From NCBI RefSeq assembly GCF_013127955.1, contig NZ_CP053435.1, positions 4,588,001 through 4,652,000 on the forward strand: DNA of 64,000 bases, in the 5' to 3' direction. Position numbers and translations under genes: made by a program. The notes under the pieces are model-generated. The model was not told the origin of the DNA and made no database searches. It worked only from the letters and a program-made list of their open reading frames with translations. This stretch comes from Spirosoma taeanense. Its GTDB lineage: Bacteria > Bacteroidota > Bacteroidia > Cytophagales > Spirosomataceae. Shown piece by piece: positions 53,092-61,889 of the stretch; position 1 is the stretch's first letter, and each line of letters starts with the position of its first letter.

Positions 53092-55548
53092 CTACGCCAG
53101 ATAACTACCGATACTCACTACGTCGGCAAAGACGCCCGAGGCTGTTACCTCAGCGCCCGCGCCGGGGCCTTTTACGACCAGCGGTCGGTCTTTGTAGCGT
53201 TCGGTGGTAAACGAAACGATGTTATCGGAGCCCGAGAGCATATAAAACGGGTGCTCCGGTCCAACCGAGCGCAGTTCAATAACGGCTTTGTTGTGTTCGA
53301 AACTGGCCACAAACCGCAGTTTTTCACCCTTCGCTTCGGCATCGGTGAGCAGACTCCCGAAGTAAGCATTGTTCTGCTCCAGTTCCTCAAAGAAGGCCGG
53401 AATTGTGGGTGCATTCAGGCAGGATTCGGGCAGTAGATTGTTGATCGTTACGTCCTCCGGCTCCAGCGCAAAACCGGCTTCACGAGCCAGGATCAGAATT
53501 TTCCGGGCTACGTCCTGGCCGCTGAGGTCATCGCGCGGATCGGGTTCGGTGTACCCTTTCGCTTTGGCTTCGCGGACAACATCGGCAAACGACACGCCGG
53601 GTCGGAAATTATTGAAAATATAGGACAGCGTCCCCGATAGAATTGCTTCAATTTTCAGGAAACGGTCGCCGGCCGTTATCAGCCCCTGTACGGTATTGAT
53701 GATGGGCAGACCGGCGCCAACGTTGGTTTCGTAGAGAAACTTGACGCCCCGGTTCAGCGCCGTCCGTTGCAGACGCCGGTATTCGCTATAGGGCCCCGAA
53801 TTGGCTACTTTGTTGGGCGTCACAACCGAGATGTTGGCATCGAGCAGCGATTCGTAGAACTGCACGATGTCCTTATCGGATGTGCAGTCAATGAACACCG
53901 AGTTCGGCAGGTTGTAATCTTTGATTTTCTCGACAAAGGCCGGCAGCGATGTCGTTACGCCTTCGGTCAGCAGGCGTTCGTGCCAGTCGTCCAGCGTAAT
54001 CCCTTTGGGGTCGAGCAGCATCTTTTTCGTGTTCGACATCCCCACCACACAGACTTTCAGCAGCTTTTCGGCACGTAGAAACTCCGACTGGTCAAAAATC
54101 TGCTTCAGCAGCGTTTTACCGATCAGGCCCGTACCAACCAGATACAGATTCAGTACACGCGCTTCTGACTGGAAAAAGATGTTGTGCAAGGCGTTCAGCG
54201 CCTTCGACAGGTTGTTTTTGTTGATAACCACGGAGATGTTAATCTCCGACGAGCCCTGGGCAACGGCCACGATGTTGACCCCGTTCTTACCCAGTACAGA
54301 AAACAGCTTACCGGCAATACCCGACGACTTTTTCATACCCTCCCCGACCGTCGCAATGACCGACAGCTCGCGCTCAATAGCGATGTTGTCGATATGACCG
54401 TGCGCAATTTCGGTGGCAAATTCAGCGTCCAGAATTTCCTTCACGTTCTCGGCTCCGCGCGGGTCAATAGCAAAGCAGATCGAATGCTCCGACGAAGCCT
54501 GCGAGATGAGGATTACGCTGATTTTATGCGCAGCCAGCACGCCGAACAGCTTTGCCGATACCCCGGCTACCCCGATCATACCTGACCCCTGCACGTTGAC
54601 CAGAGCAATGTCATCAATGCTTGAAATACCCGTGATGGTGTACTGGCGTCGCTCCGCAGTGCGGCTTACGACCGTACCCCCATGCGTCGGGTTGAACGTA
54701 TTCAGCACCCGAATCGGAATGTTACGGGCGAAAGCAGGCTGCAGGCTGGGCGGATAAATAACCTTCGCGCCGAAGTGACTAAGCTCCATCGCTTCTGCGT
54801 AGGTAATGGTCGGAATATTAAACGCGTTCGGCACTTTACGTGGGTCGGCGGTCATCATCCCGTCTACATCAGTCCAGATGTCAATTATTTCGGCATTTAA
54901 AGCTGCGCCAATGATGCTGGCCGTATAGTCGGAGCCGCCCCGGCCCAGAGTTGTCGTTTCGTTCTTTTCGGTCGAGCCAATGAAGCCCGTAATCAACTGC
55001 AGATCATTCGTTTTGGCGAAATGTTCCTGAATGATCTGGTTCGTCAGCGGATAGTTCACCTCCGCCTGGCCGAACTGCGCATCCGTTTTTATCAGATGGC
55101 GCGCATCGCAGAACTGCGCCGGAATTCCCCGGCTTTTCACGCATTCCGTAATGACGGTTGTTGATAGTCGCTCGCCAAAACTGGTAATCAGGTCGTGCGT
55201 CCGGGGCGACAGCTCACGGATGAGCGAAACGCCCCGCAGCAGATCTTCCAGTTCGTTGATAATGCCCCGAATGTTGGCAAAGACCTTGCTCTGCTCCTTT
55301 ACCGGAATCAGGGCCTTCACAACGTTGAAATGCCGGTCTTCAATACGCCGGACCAGTTCCATGTAATCAGTGCTACCCGTGGTAGCCATCCGTCCGATTT
55401 CAATGAGCTGGTTGGTAATCCCGCCCATCGCCGAAAACACCACGGCAATGGCATTTCCTTCCTGACGATGGTTTTCAATGATCTGGATAACCTTTCTGAT
55501 GCTCTCAACCGAGCCAACTGACGTACCGCCGAACTTAAGGACCTGCAT
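53092..55548 (-). CDS. thrA: Bifunctional aspartokinase / homoserine dehydrogenase I
   Basis: 818 residues, close to E. coli ThrA (820). Aspartokinase start KFGGTSVGS at 4-12, then FGERLSTT and RGGSDYTAS. Two ACT-type regulatory segments (about 320-450) contain ISQASSEHSI and GSSEINISVVI. The homoserine dehydrogenase part starts VLNLYLVGTGLIGKT near 465, with catalytic segment GTLSYIFNNF. It phosphorylates aspartate and reduces aspartate semialdehyde on the way to Thr and Met. No thrB or thrC follows in the window. A leader with a -7 box, direct repeats and a small overlapping frame lies upstream. Confidence 0.97.
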   Translation of the reverse strand: MQVLKFGGTSVGSVESIRKVIQIIENHRQEGNAIAVVFSAMGGITNQLIEIGRMATTGSTDYMELVRRIEDRHFNVVKALIPVKEQSKVFANIRGIINELEDLLRGVSLIRELSPRTHDLITSFGERLSTTVITECVKSRGIPAQFCDARHLIKTDAQFGQAEVNYPLTNQIIQEHFAKTNDLQLITGFIGSTEKNETTTLGRGGSDYTASIIGAALNAEIIDIWTDVDGMMTADPRKVPNAFNIPTITYAEAMELSHFGAKVIYPPSLQPAFARNIPIRVLNTFNPTHGGTVVSRTAERRQYTITGISSIDDIALVNVQGSGMIGVAGVSAKLFGVLAAHKISVILISQASSEHSICFAIDPRGAENVKEILDAEFATEIAHGHIDNIAIERELSVIATVGEGMKKSSGIAGKLFSVLGKNGVNIVAVAQGSSEINISVVINKNNLSKALNALHNIFFQSEARVLNLYLVGTGLIGKTLLKQIFDQSEFLRAEKLLKVCVVGMSNTKKMLLDPKGITLDDWHERLLTEGVTTSLPAFVEKIKDYNLPNSVFIDCTSDKDIVQFYESLLDANISVVTPNKVANSGPYSEYRRLQRTALNRGVKFLYETNVGAGLPIINTVQGLITAGDRFLKIEAILSGTLSYIFNNFRPGVSFADVVREAKAKGYTEPDPRDDLSGQDVARKILILAREAGFALEPEDVTINNLLPESCLNAPTIPAFFEELEQNNAYFGSLLTDAEAKGEKLRFVASFEHNKAVIELRSVGPEHPFYMLSGSDNIVSFTTERYKDRPLVVKGPGAGAEVTASGVFADVVSIGSYLA

Positions 55549-55917
55549 TACTGGATAAGCGAAAGAATGAATAAGCGAAAGAGCGATCCGTACTGTTAAG
55601 CGAATTCCGGTCGCTTTTCATGAATAATCAAGGAGCCGTTGATGAAGCTGATTCAGGCCGCAAAGATACAGGAAATAATCAGAGGGGGCCACCGTTGAGG
55701 CATATCCAATTTCTGGAAAGGGCTGGCTTCCAACCACGAATCCGCGGAAAAAGCCAGGGAGGTGGTACGGATCTCAGGCCCTAATTTTATCTGTTAATCA
55801 AGCGGTTATGACTTATAAATGAGACCGACAAATCCAGAGTTGAATTCCGCTCGTAGGTGTAGTCGAATCGCCCGCTGAACGCAGGGGCACATTACTAATA
55901 CTTAATTACTTCTCGTT
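55549..55917. other. Divergent region between thrA and the ferritin-like genes
   Basis: 369 bp without a gene. It has the thrA -7 box at 55661-55668, the 12-bp direct repeat ATAAGCGAAAGA at 55555-55566 and 55571-55582 just before the thrA start, and a 28-codon frame on the minus strand (55621-55535) that overlaps the thrA start codon. The promoter of the ferritin-like pair must also be here, but I could not place it. Confidence 0.5.
55661..55668 (-). promoter_or_regulatory. -7 promoter box for thrA
   Basis: TATCTTTG (then CGG) on the minus strand fits TAnnTTTG. It predicts a leader of about 105 nt. No -33 TTTG is visible at 19-21 bp. Confidence 0.5.
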
Positions 55918-56637
55918 ATGAGCAAGCAACAGAATGAATCGGGCCTGACCATGCTGCCGGGTCAGTTGGAGCCGGTTATGGTAGGTCGCCGGTTATTTCT
56001 ACGCTACGCGGGCGCTTTTGCGGCCGGAGGTGCGCTCCTGGCTTCCTGCAAGGATGATAATGATAATCCCGTTACGGTTCCGTCGACCGTCGATCTGGGT
56101 TCAGGTGATGTCGGTATCCTGAACTACGCCTACGCGCTTGAACAACTGGAAGCGGCTTTTTACGAACAGGTTATTGCAACACCTTATGGCGGCATGACCG
56201 ATGCAGAAAAAACGTTGCTGACCGATATCCGCGACCACGAGGTTATTCACCGCGACTTTTTCAAAGCGGCTCTGGGTGCCAACGCTATTTCGGCCCTGAC
56301 GCCAAACTTCAGCGCGGTAAATTTCGCAGACCGGGCATCAGTACTGAACTCCGCCAAGGCTTTCGAAGATCTGGGTGTAGCGGCTTATAACGGAGCAGGC
56401 AACCTAATTAAAGACGCCAATTACCTGGTGCTGGCCGGTAAAATTGTATCGGTTGAAGCCCGGCACGCAGCCGCTATTCGCGACCTGCTGAGTCCTAAAT
56501 CAGCTCTTTTTGCGGGTGACGATATTGTTAACCCAACAACCGGCCTCGACGGAGCTGCCAAGCCGGCCACCGTACTGCCAATTGCCCAGCCATTCGTTAA
56601 AACGCCATTGACCGGGGCTAATCTTCCAACCGCATAA
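55918..56637 (+). CDS. Tat-exported ferritin-like lipoprotein
   Basis: 239 residues. The signal has GRRLFLRYAG (twin-arginine) followed by a hydrophobic stretch and the lipobox LLASC (Cys at about 42), so it is a Tat-type lipoprotein. The four-helix ferritin-like domain has metal-ligand patterns: LEQLEAAFYEQ, EVIH, FEDLG and EARH. This is the ferritin-like-2 (Rds1-related) group of unknown chemistry. It is 15 bp upstream of a second ferritin-like gene, so they form an operon. Confidence 0.9.
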   Translation: MSKQQNESGLTMLPGQLEPVMVGRRLFLRYAGAFAAGGALLASCKDDNDNPVTVPSTVDLGSGDVGILNYAYALEQLEAAFYEQVIATPYGGMTDAEKTLLTDIRDHEVIHRDFFKAALGANAISALTPNFSAVNFADRASVLNSAKAFEDLGVAAYNGAGNLIKDANYLVLAGKIVSVEARHAAAIRDLLSPKSALFAGDDIVNPTTGLDGAAKPATVLPIAQPFVKTPLTGANLPTA

Positions 56638-56652
56638 ATCTGATACGACATC

Positions 56653-57387
56653 ATGAATCTGTTTAACATAATTTCCGAAATCGAACAAGTGGATGCTGAA
56701 GCCGCCGACCGGTACAGCTTCTATTCCCGCCGGAACCTGCTGCGGGTTGGCTCTAACCTGGCTGCAGCGGCTATCCCAACGTTTTTTGCCGCCACCGCTA
56801 ACCAGGCCTTTGCGCAATCGGCAGGCCCGTCGCAGGCAGCCGTCGACGTTCTCAATTACGCCCTGACGCTGGAATACCTCGAAGATGAATTTTACCGTCT
56901 TGGCCGGAATGCCAGTGGACTGATTCCCACCACGGATCGGGCGATTATGGACCAGATCAGCAAACACGAGGCTGCTCACGTAGCCCTGCTGAAGGGTGCC
57001 CTGGGCTCGGTGGCGGTTGCTAAACCAACGTTTAAGTTTCCGGCGGATGCCTTCACCAACTACCAGACGTTTCTGACGCTTGCTCAGGCGTTTGAGGACA
57101 CGGGCGTTCGGGCCTATAAGGGACAGGCAGGTGCACTCATCAACGACAAAGCTATTCTGCAGGTGGCTCTGCAAATCCACTCGGTCGAAGCCCGGCACGC
57201 GTCGGAAGTACGTCGGCTACGGGGTCAGAAGGGCTGGGTTTCCGATACGTCGGCCACAACAACCATGCAGGCAGGCGTCGATCTGAAAACCCTGACCGGC
57301 AAACCGGAAAGCGCGATTCGGGAGGCTTTCGACGAACCATTAACAAAAGACCAGGTGCTGGCTATTGTTAAGCCATATCTGGCCTAG
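56653..57387 (+). CDS. Tat-exported ferritin-like protein (second of pair)
   Basis: 244 residues. The signal has SRRNLLR and then a hydrophobic stretch ending NQAFAQ, a Tat signal with a normal cleavage site and no lipobox. Ferritin-like ligand patterns: LEYLEDEFYR, EAAH, FEDTG and EARH. It is homologous to the gene just upstream, so the two may form a heteromer, one lipid-anchored and one soluble. A terminator follows. Confidence 0.9.
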   Translation: MNLFNIISEIEQVDAEAADRYSFYSRRNLLRVGSNLAAAAIPTFFAATANQAFAQSAGPSQAAVDVLNYALTLEYLEDEFYRLGRNASGLIPTTDRAIMDQISKHEAAHVALLKGALGSVAVAKPTFKFPADAFTNYQTFLTLAQAFEDTGVRAYKGQAGALINDKAILQVALQIHSVEARHASEVRRLRGQKGWVSDTSATTTMQAGVDLKTLTGKPESAIREAFDEPLTKDQVLAIVKPYLA

Positions 57388-57435
57388 GCTCTATCTGGTG
57401 CTGGCTAACGCACAGATAATTTAGGGAGGGTGATG

Positions 57436-57468
57436 AAAGGCATCGGGGTTTTCTCCGGTGCCTTTTTT
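57436..57468 (+). terminator. Intrinsic terminator after the ferritin-like pair
   Basis: 11-bp stem with one wobble (AAAGGCATCGG / CCGGTGCCTTT) followed by T6. It overlaps the first codons of an over-long reading of the next gene, which argues for the start at 57541 instead. Confidence 0.85.
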
Positions 57469-57540
57469 GTTCCCAGTTTCGCAAACAAACCTTTTTTTGT
57501 TGTTTGCAGTCAGTTTCGCCCAGTGTGGCGGCTTAGCTGT

Positions 57541-58896
57541 ATGAAATTCGTTCGTATTCTCTTAAAAGCCCTTCTTGGGCTTATTGTATTTATTCTGCTG
57601 TTTCTGGCCATTAGCCTGGCTCCCGTCGACGAAACTCCTTACCAGCAGATGCCTTACTACCGCCAGACGAAGCAACGCCTGGCGCAGCTTCGGGAACCTA
57701 AAGCCGGTCAGGCTCCGCTCCGGGCAGGCTGGGCAAAAACGAATATTACGCCCCCCTACACAACCCCTACGGGCGGCTACGGCGTCCGGCGCGGCAAGCA
57801 CTGGCATATCGTCAGCGACTCTATTTACGCGCGGGCCATCGTGCTCAGCAATGGCACCACAACCGTCGCTGTGGTCGGGCTGGACCTGCTGATTACTCCG
57901 CCTACTGTCACTGAGGCTCTGAAGAAACGCCTGCCCGAAGTGGGTTTGCACTGGGAGAACATATACATGGGTGCCATTCATTCGCACAACAGCATAGGCG
58001 GCTGGGCGCCAGGACTGGTTGGTCAGTTAATTGCGGGCGGCTACGACGAAAAGATCGTTACGCGTATCACCGACGGGGTGCTGACGGCCATTCGTCAGGC
58101 GCAGCGTACAATGGCTCCAGTACAGATTGGTTTTAGTCAGACCGATGCCTCGGATCTGATCTATAACCGCATCGGCAACGCCGGCCCAACCGGGCCGCTG
58201 GACGGAGCGGTTCGCTTACTGAAACTACAGAAACCCACCGGCGAATCGGCTCTGCTTTGCTCGTTTGCGGGGCATGCCACTTTGTTCGACGGCAGCAACG
58301 GCGACTACCTCAGCCGCGACTATCCCGGCTCATTAGTCGACAGGCTAGAGAAAAAAAGCGCCAGCTTTGCGGTTTTCCTGGCGGGCGCAGTTGGCAGCAC
58401 CGGCCCAAAAGCAACGGGCAGCACCGACTTTCAGGAAATCCGGAATTACGCCGGAGCGCTGGCTACCCGCATTGAGCGCACCGTTCCGCAGATACAGACC
58501 CACTCCGACAGTACGCTGGCCCTGCTGACGCTGCCGCTGGGACTGCGGGAACCACACCCCCGCGTCATTGGCAACTGGCGCGTGCGTCCGTGGCTGTTTT
58601 ACGCGATCTACGGTGACTACCCTTCTGACCTGAAGGCCTTACGTATCGGCCAGACGGTGTTGCTGGGTACGCCCTGCGATTTCTCGGGCGAACTCGCGGC
58701 CGAGCTAAACCCGCTGGCCACCAAGAAAGGTGTAAATCTGATGGTTACCAGCTTCGACGGCGGCTATATTGGCTACGTAACGCCCGACCGCTACTACAAC
58801 CGCCAGACCTACGAAACCCGCGACATGAACTGGTTTGGTCCTTATAACGGCGCTTATTTTCAGGAAATGATGGTGGGGTTGCTGAAGAAACTTTAG
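57541..58896 (+). CDS. Membrane-anchored neutral/alkaline ceramidase-like hydrolase
   Basis: 451 residues from ATG 57541. A frame back to 57430 would run across the preceding terminator and is rejected. A hydrophobic N-terminal anchor (KALLGLIVFILLFLAISLA) is followed by the domain of neutral/alkaline non-lysosomal ceramidases. Seen are GWAKTNITPP, VVGLDLLITPP and the zinc-like AIHSHNS. It is shorter than full ceramidases (about 640-700) and lacks their C-terminal domain. Sphingolipids occur in Bacteroidota, so amide-lipid cleavage is plausible but unproven. Confidence 0.85.
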   Translation: MKFVRILLKALLGLIVFILLFLAISLAPVDETPYQQMPYYRQTKQRLAQLREPKAGQAPLRAGWAKTNITPPYTTPTGGYGVRRGKHWHIVSDSIYARAIVLSNGTTTVAVVGLDLLITPPTVTEALKKRLPEVGLHWENIYMGAIHSHNSIGGWAPGLVGQLIAGGYDEKIVTRITDGVLTAIRQAQRTMAPVQIGFSQTDASDLIYNRIGNAGPTGPLDGAVRLLKLQKPTGESALLCSFAGHATLFDGSNGDYLSRDYPGSLVDRLEKKSASFAVFLAGAVGSTGPKATGSTDFQEIRNYAGALATRIERTVPQIQTHSDSTLALLTLPLGLREPHPRVIGNWRVRPWLFYAIYGDYPSDLKALRIGQTVLLGTPCDFSGELAAELNPLATKKGVNLMVTSFDGGYIGYVTPDRYYNRQTYETRDMNWFGPYNGAYFQEMMVGLLKKL

Positions 58897-58922
58897 GCTG
58901 GCTTTCCGAAGAGATATAAAAC

Positions 58923-58954
58923 AAAAGGAGCGAAGATCTGTCTTCGCTCCTTTT
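58923..58954. terminator. Bidirectional terminator
   Basis: 14-bp perfect arms AAAAGGAGCGAAGA / TCTTCGCTCCTTTT with a TCTG loop, between the plus-strand ceramidase-like gene and the minus-strand ABC gene. Confidence 0.88.
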
Positions 58955-58975
58955 CAAGTAGTTTATCCAATTACG

Positions 58976-60757
58976 TTACACCTCTTCCGTTTGCAACTGT
59001 TTCTCGTAGAGTTCGCGGTAGGCACCGTTCAGTTCCATCAGGTCCTCGTGCGTGCCCTGCTCGACAATTTCGCCATCGTCCAGCATGATGATGTGATCGG
59101 CCAGCTTTGCCGAGGAAACGCGGTGCGAAATCACCACGGACGTACGGTCAGCCATGATGCGCCGGAGGTTATTCAGGATAATATTTTCGGTGTTGGTATC
59201 TACGGCCGAGAGGCAGTCGTCCAGAATCAGGATTTTTGGATTGCGGGCAATGGCGCGGGCAATGCTCAATCGCTGCTTCTGACCGCCCGAGAGCGTAACA
59301 CCCCGTTCGCCCACCCGGGTTTCGAACTGCTCCGGGAAATCCATTACGTTCTGATACAGGTCGGCATCGCGAACGGCCTGCTCCACGCGACTCTGGGGTA
59401 GATCGGGCTTGCCGAAGCGAACGTTGTTGCTGATGGTATCCGAGAACAGAAACACATCCTGCGGAACGTAACCCATCTGCTCCCGCAAGGAGGTCAGATT
59501 ATAATCTTTGATGGGGATTCCATCAATCCGGATTTCGCCCGAGCTAACGTCGTACATCCGCGTCAGCAGATTCGCCAGCGTACTCTTACCCGAACCGGTT
59601 GTTCCCAGAATGGCGACGGTTTCGCCCGCCCGGACGTGCATCGAGAAGTTCTTGATGGCAACAATACCCGAGTCCGGGTAAACGAAGCGAACGTTTTTAA
59701 ACTCGATTTCGCCGTTAACTGTGTGCTTCAGGTTCTTTTGCGAAACAATGTCGGTTTTGATACGCAGAAACTCGTTGATGCGCTCCTGTGAGGCAGCTGC
59801 CCGCTGGGTCTGACTGGTGGTCCAGCCCAAGGCCATTACGGGCCACGTCAGCATGTTGACGTAGAGGATAAACTCCGTGATGTTGCCCGGTGTCAGGCGA
59901 CCGGCCAGAATTTCCTGCCCCCCAACGTATACGACCAGAACGTTACTCAGGCCCACCAGAATGGCAACGATGGGAAAAAATAGCGAATCGACCCGGGTCA
60001 GTCCCAGCGACCTGGCGCGATATTCATCGCTTTCCAGCTCAAACTTGGCGGCTGAATTAGTTTCCTGCACGAACGCTTTCAGAACCCGAATTCCCGAAAA
60101 GGCTTCCTGTACATAGGTCGAAAGCCGCGACAGGCTCCGCTGAATTTCCTCCGAGCGCCGGATGATGATATTATTGACGAGATAAATCGCAACCGACAGA
60201 ATGGGCAGCGGCAGCAAAACGTACAGCGAGAGTCGGGCATTGATGCTGACCATGTACGTAATGACCAGGATAAAAAGAACAATCAGGTTCAGGCCATACA
60301 TGATGCTCGGCCCAATATACATTCTTACCTTGCTGACATCCTCTGAAATGCGGGCCATCAGATCGCCGGTGTTGTGCTGGCGGTAAAAGCTCAGCGGCAG
60401 CGTCTGATAATGGTCGTATATCTCGTTTTTCAGGTCGTACTCAACGTGCCGCGACATAACGATGAGCGTTTGCCGGACCAGAAATAAAAAGAATCCTTTC
60501 AGCAACGCCATCGCCAGCGTTCCACCCGCAAACAGCAACAGACTGAACGTAAAGACATTATACAGGGCCGACTGCAACGGCGACTGATCGTAGAGATAGT
60601 AGATGTCGAGCGTTTCGCGCACCAGATCCAGCGCATACCGAACGAGTTGCGCCGGGAAAATGCCGAACAGATTGGAAATGATTGTGAATACCGTTCCCCA
60701 GATCAGGTACCATTTGTATTTGAGGAGGTATTTATTCAGGTAGGAAAGTGCTTTCAC
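58976..60757 (-). CDS. ABC exporter, fused permease and ATPase (MsbA/LmrA type)
   Basis: 593 residues from GTG 60757 (KALSYLNKYLLKYKW). The frame is open to ATG 60892, but that start overlaps the upstream gene by 35 bp and adds 45 residues unlike transporter sequence. Six membrane helices (about 15-300) are followed by the ATPase: Walker A GTTGSGKST, signature LSGGQKQR, Walker B ILILDDCLSAVD and H-loop VISHRVSS. It exports lipids or hydrophobic compounds from the inner membrane as a homodimer. It lies about 100 bp behind the response regulator gene and may be co-transcribed with it. Confidence 0.92.
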   Translation of the reverse strand: MKALSYLNKYLLKYKWYLIWGTVFTIISNLFGIFPAQLVRYALDLVRETLDIYYLYDQSPLQSALYNVFTFSLLLFAGGTLAMALLKGFFLFLVRQTLIVMSRHVEYDLKNEIYDHYQTLPLSFYRQHNTGDLMARISEDVSKVRMYIGPSIMYGLNLIVLFILVITYMVSINARLSLYVLLPLPILSVAIYLVNNIIIRRSEEIQRSLSRLSTYVQEAFSGIRVLKAFVQETNSAAKFELESDEYRARSLGLTRVDSLFFPIVAILVGLSNVLVVYVGGQEILAGRLTPGNITEFILYVNMLTWPVMALGWTTSQTQRAAASQERINEFLRIKTDIVSQKNLKHTVNGEIEFKNVRFVYPDSGIVAIKNFSMHVRAGETVAILGTTGSGKSTLANLLTRMYDVSSGEIRIDGIPIKDYNLTSLREQMGYVPQDVFLFSDTISNNVRFGKPDLPQSRVEQAVRDADLYQNVMDFPEQFETRVGERGVTLSGGQKQRLSIARAIARNPKILILDDCLSAVDTNTENIILNNLRRIMADRTSVVISHRVSSAKLADHIIMLDDGEIVEQGTHEDLMELNGAYRELYEKQLQTEEV

Positions 60758-60857
60758 CGGTGGCCGAACTGCTTTTTGTTCGTAACCCCGTGAGCCGCCG
60801 AAAAGTTGCAGAGAACGGATGCGGCATAGCCTGGGAAAGACCGACTTATTAACCGGC

Positions 60858-61505
60858 TTAAGCCCCCGGCAGCAGGTTATGTTCCAGCGCATACCGCACT
60901 AAAGCTGCCGTGTTGGAGCAATTAAGCTTGCTCATCATGTTGGCCCGGTGCGTTTTAACCGTTAGCGGACTCAGGAATAACTGCTGGCCAATCTGCTCAT
61001 TCGTAAAACCATCGACAATGAGTCCCAGTACCTCGCGCTCGCGCTGGGTGAGCGTTTCACCGTAAGCCGATACCGGTGGTTTGCGGTTGGCCAGTCCATG
61101 AAACAGCACCGGGGCCAGTTCAGTGCTAACATAAATCTGCCCCCGGCTGATGCTTTCCATGGCTTTGACGAGTTCGGTTTTGCCCGTGTTTTTAACCAGA
61201 TAGCCATCTGCCCCCGCCCGAAGCATCTGGCGAACGGTATCGTAATCATTAGCCATACTGACGGCCAGCACCCGCACGTTAGGAAACTGCTTTTTGATCC
61301 GCTTGGTGGTTTCTAGACCGTTCAGTTCGGGCATCTCAACGTCCAGCAGAATGCAGTCGACGGGCGTTGTGGACAGGAAAGTCAGAACCTCCAGACCGTT
61401 TCGCGCTTCGCCAACCACCTCGCATCCTTCGATTCGTTCCAGCAGGCTTCTTAGCCCATCTAAAAAAAGCTGATGGTCGTCGGCTAACAGGATGCGGGTG
61501 GGCAT
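60858..61505 (-). CDS. NarL/FixJ-family response regulator
   Basis: 215 residues. Receiver: D9/D10, phospho-acceptor D55 (ILLDVEMP) and K in YLVKNTGKTELV. LuxR-type DNA-binding domain at about 145-207 (LTQREREVLGLIVDGFTNEQI, then LSPLTVKTHRANMMSKL). Its gene is divergent from a propeller sensor (61890 onward) that probably continues into a histidine kinase, so they may be partners. A -7 box lies at 61535-61542. Confidence 0.95.
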   Translation of the reverse strand: MPTRILLADDHQLFLDGLRSLLERIEGCEVVGEARNGLEVLTFLSTTPVDCILLDVEMPELNGLETTKRIKKQFPNVRVLAVSMANDYDTVRQMLRAGADGYLVKNTGKTELVKAMESISRGQIYVSTELAPVLFHGLANRKPPVSAYGETLTQREREVLGLIVDGFTNEQIGQQLFLSPLTVKTHRANMMSKLNCSNTAALVRYALEHNLLPGA

Positions 61506-61889
61506 GGCTAAGCAGATGGTGCGGAGATTTTAAACAAATATAAAAAATGGTGTGGATAGATTAGCAAGTCAAAAGTACGTTCCTTATTAAGCGTATACAT
61601 CCCCCGAAAAGAGTAGATTTTTATCTACTTCTTTTGGCGGTCAGGGTCTGCAAAATCCGGGCGAATATCGGCTCAGTCAGATTTTACGAACCGGCTCAAA
61701 AAGCCTTTCTCCTATCAGGGTGCGCCTTCTGCCCGGATTTGCCTAATATATATTACTTCACGGATTAACTAAACGGATGGCTACACTAAACGGAGTAGAT
61801 GCCCTCCGAATCACCGTTTCGTAAAAACGCAGTAAACAATAGCAGGTCATTAATCGTCTTATTGCCATCCAGTTACCACACCATGCACG
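61506..61889. other. Divergent promoter region
   Basis: 384 bp between the response regulator and the propeller sensor, with the minus-strand -7 box at 61535-61542. A 90-codon frame starting at 61799 runs into the sensor in another frame and is not called. I see no other gene. Confidence 0.55.
61535..61542 (-). promoter_or_regulatory. -7 promoter box for the response regulator
   Basis: TATATTTG on the minus strand fits TAnnTTTG, 30 bp before the ATG. The -33 partner is not clear. Confidence 0.45.

Noticed and set aside
57430..57540. Upstream extension of the ceramidase-like gene
   Set aside because: The extension overlaps a strong terminator at 57436-57468, and the real membrane anchor starts at ATG 57541.
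60758..60892. 45-residue N-terminal extension of the ABC exporter
   Set aside because: It overlaps the response regulator gene by 35 bp and has Cys/Arg-rich sequence unlike exporters; GTG 60757 gives a typical start. This is a judgement, not proof.
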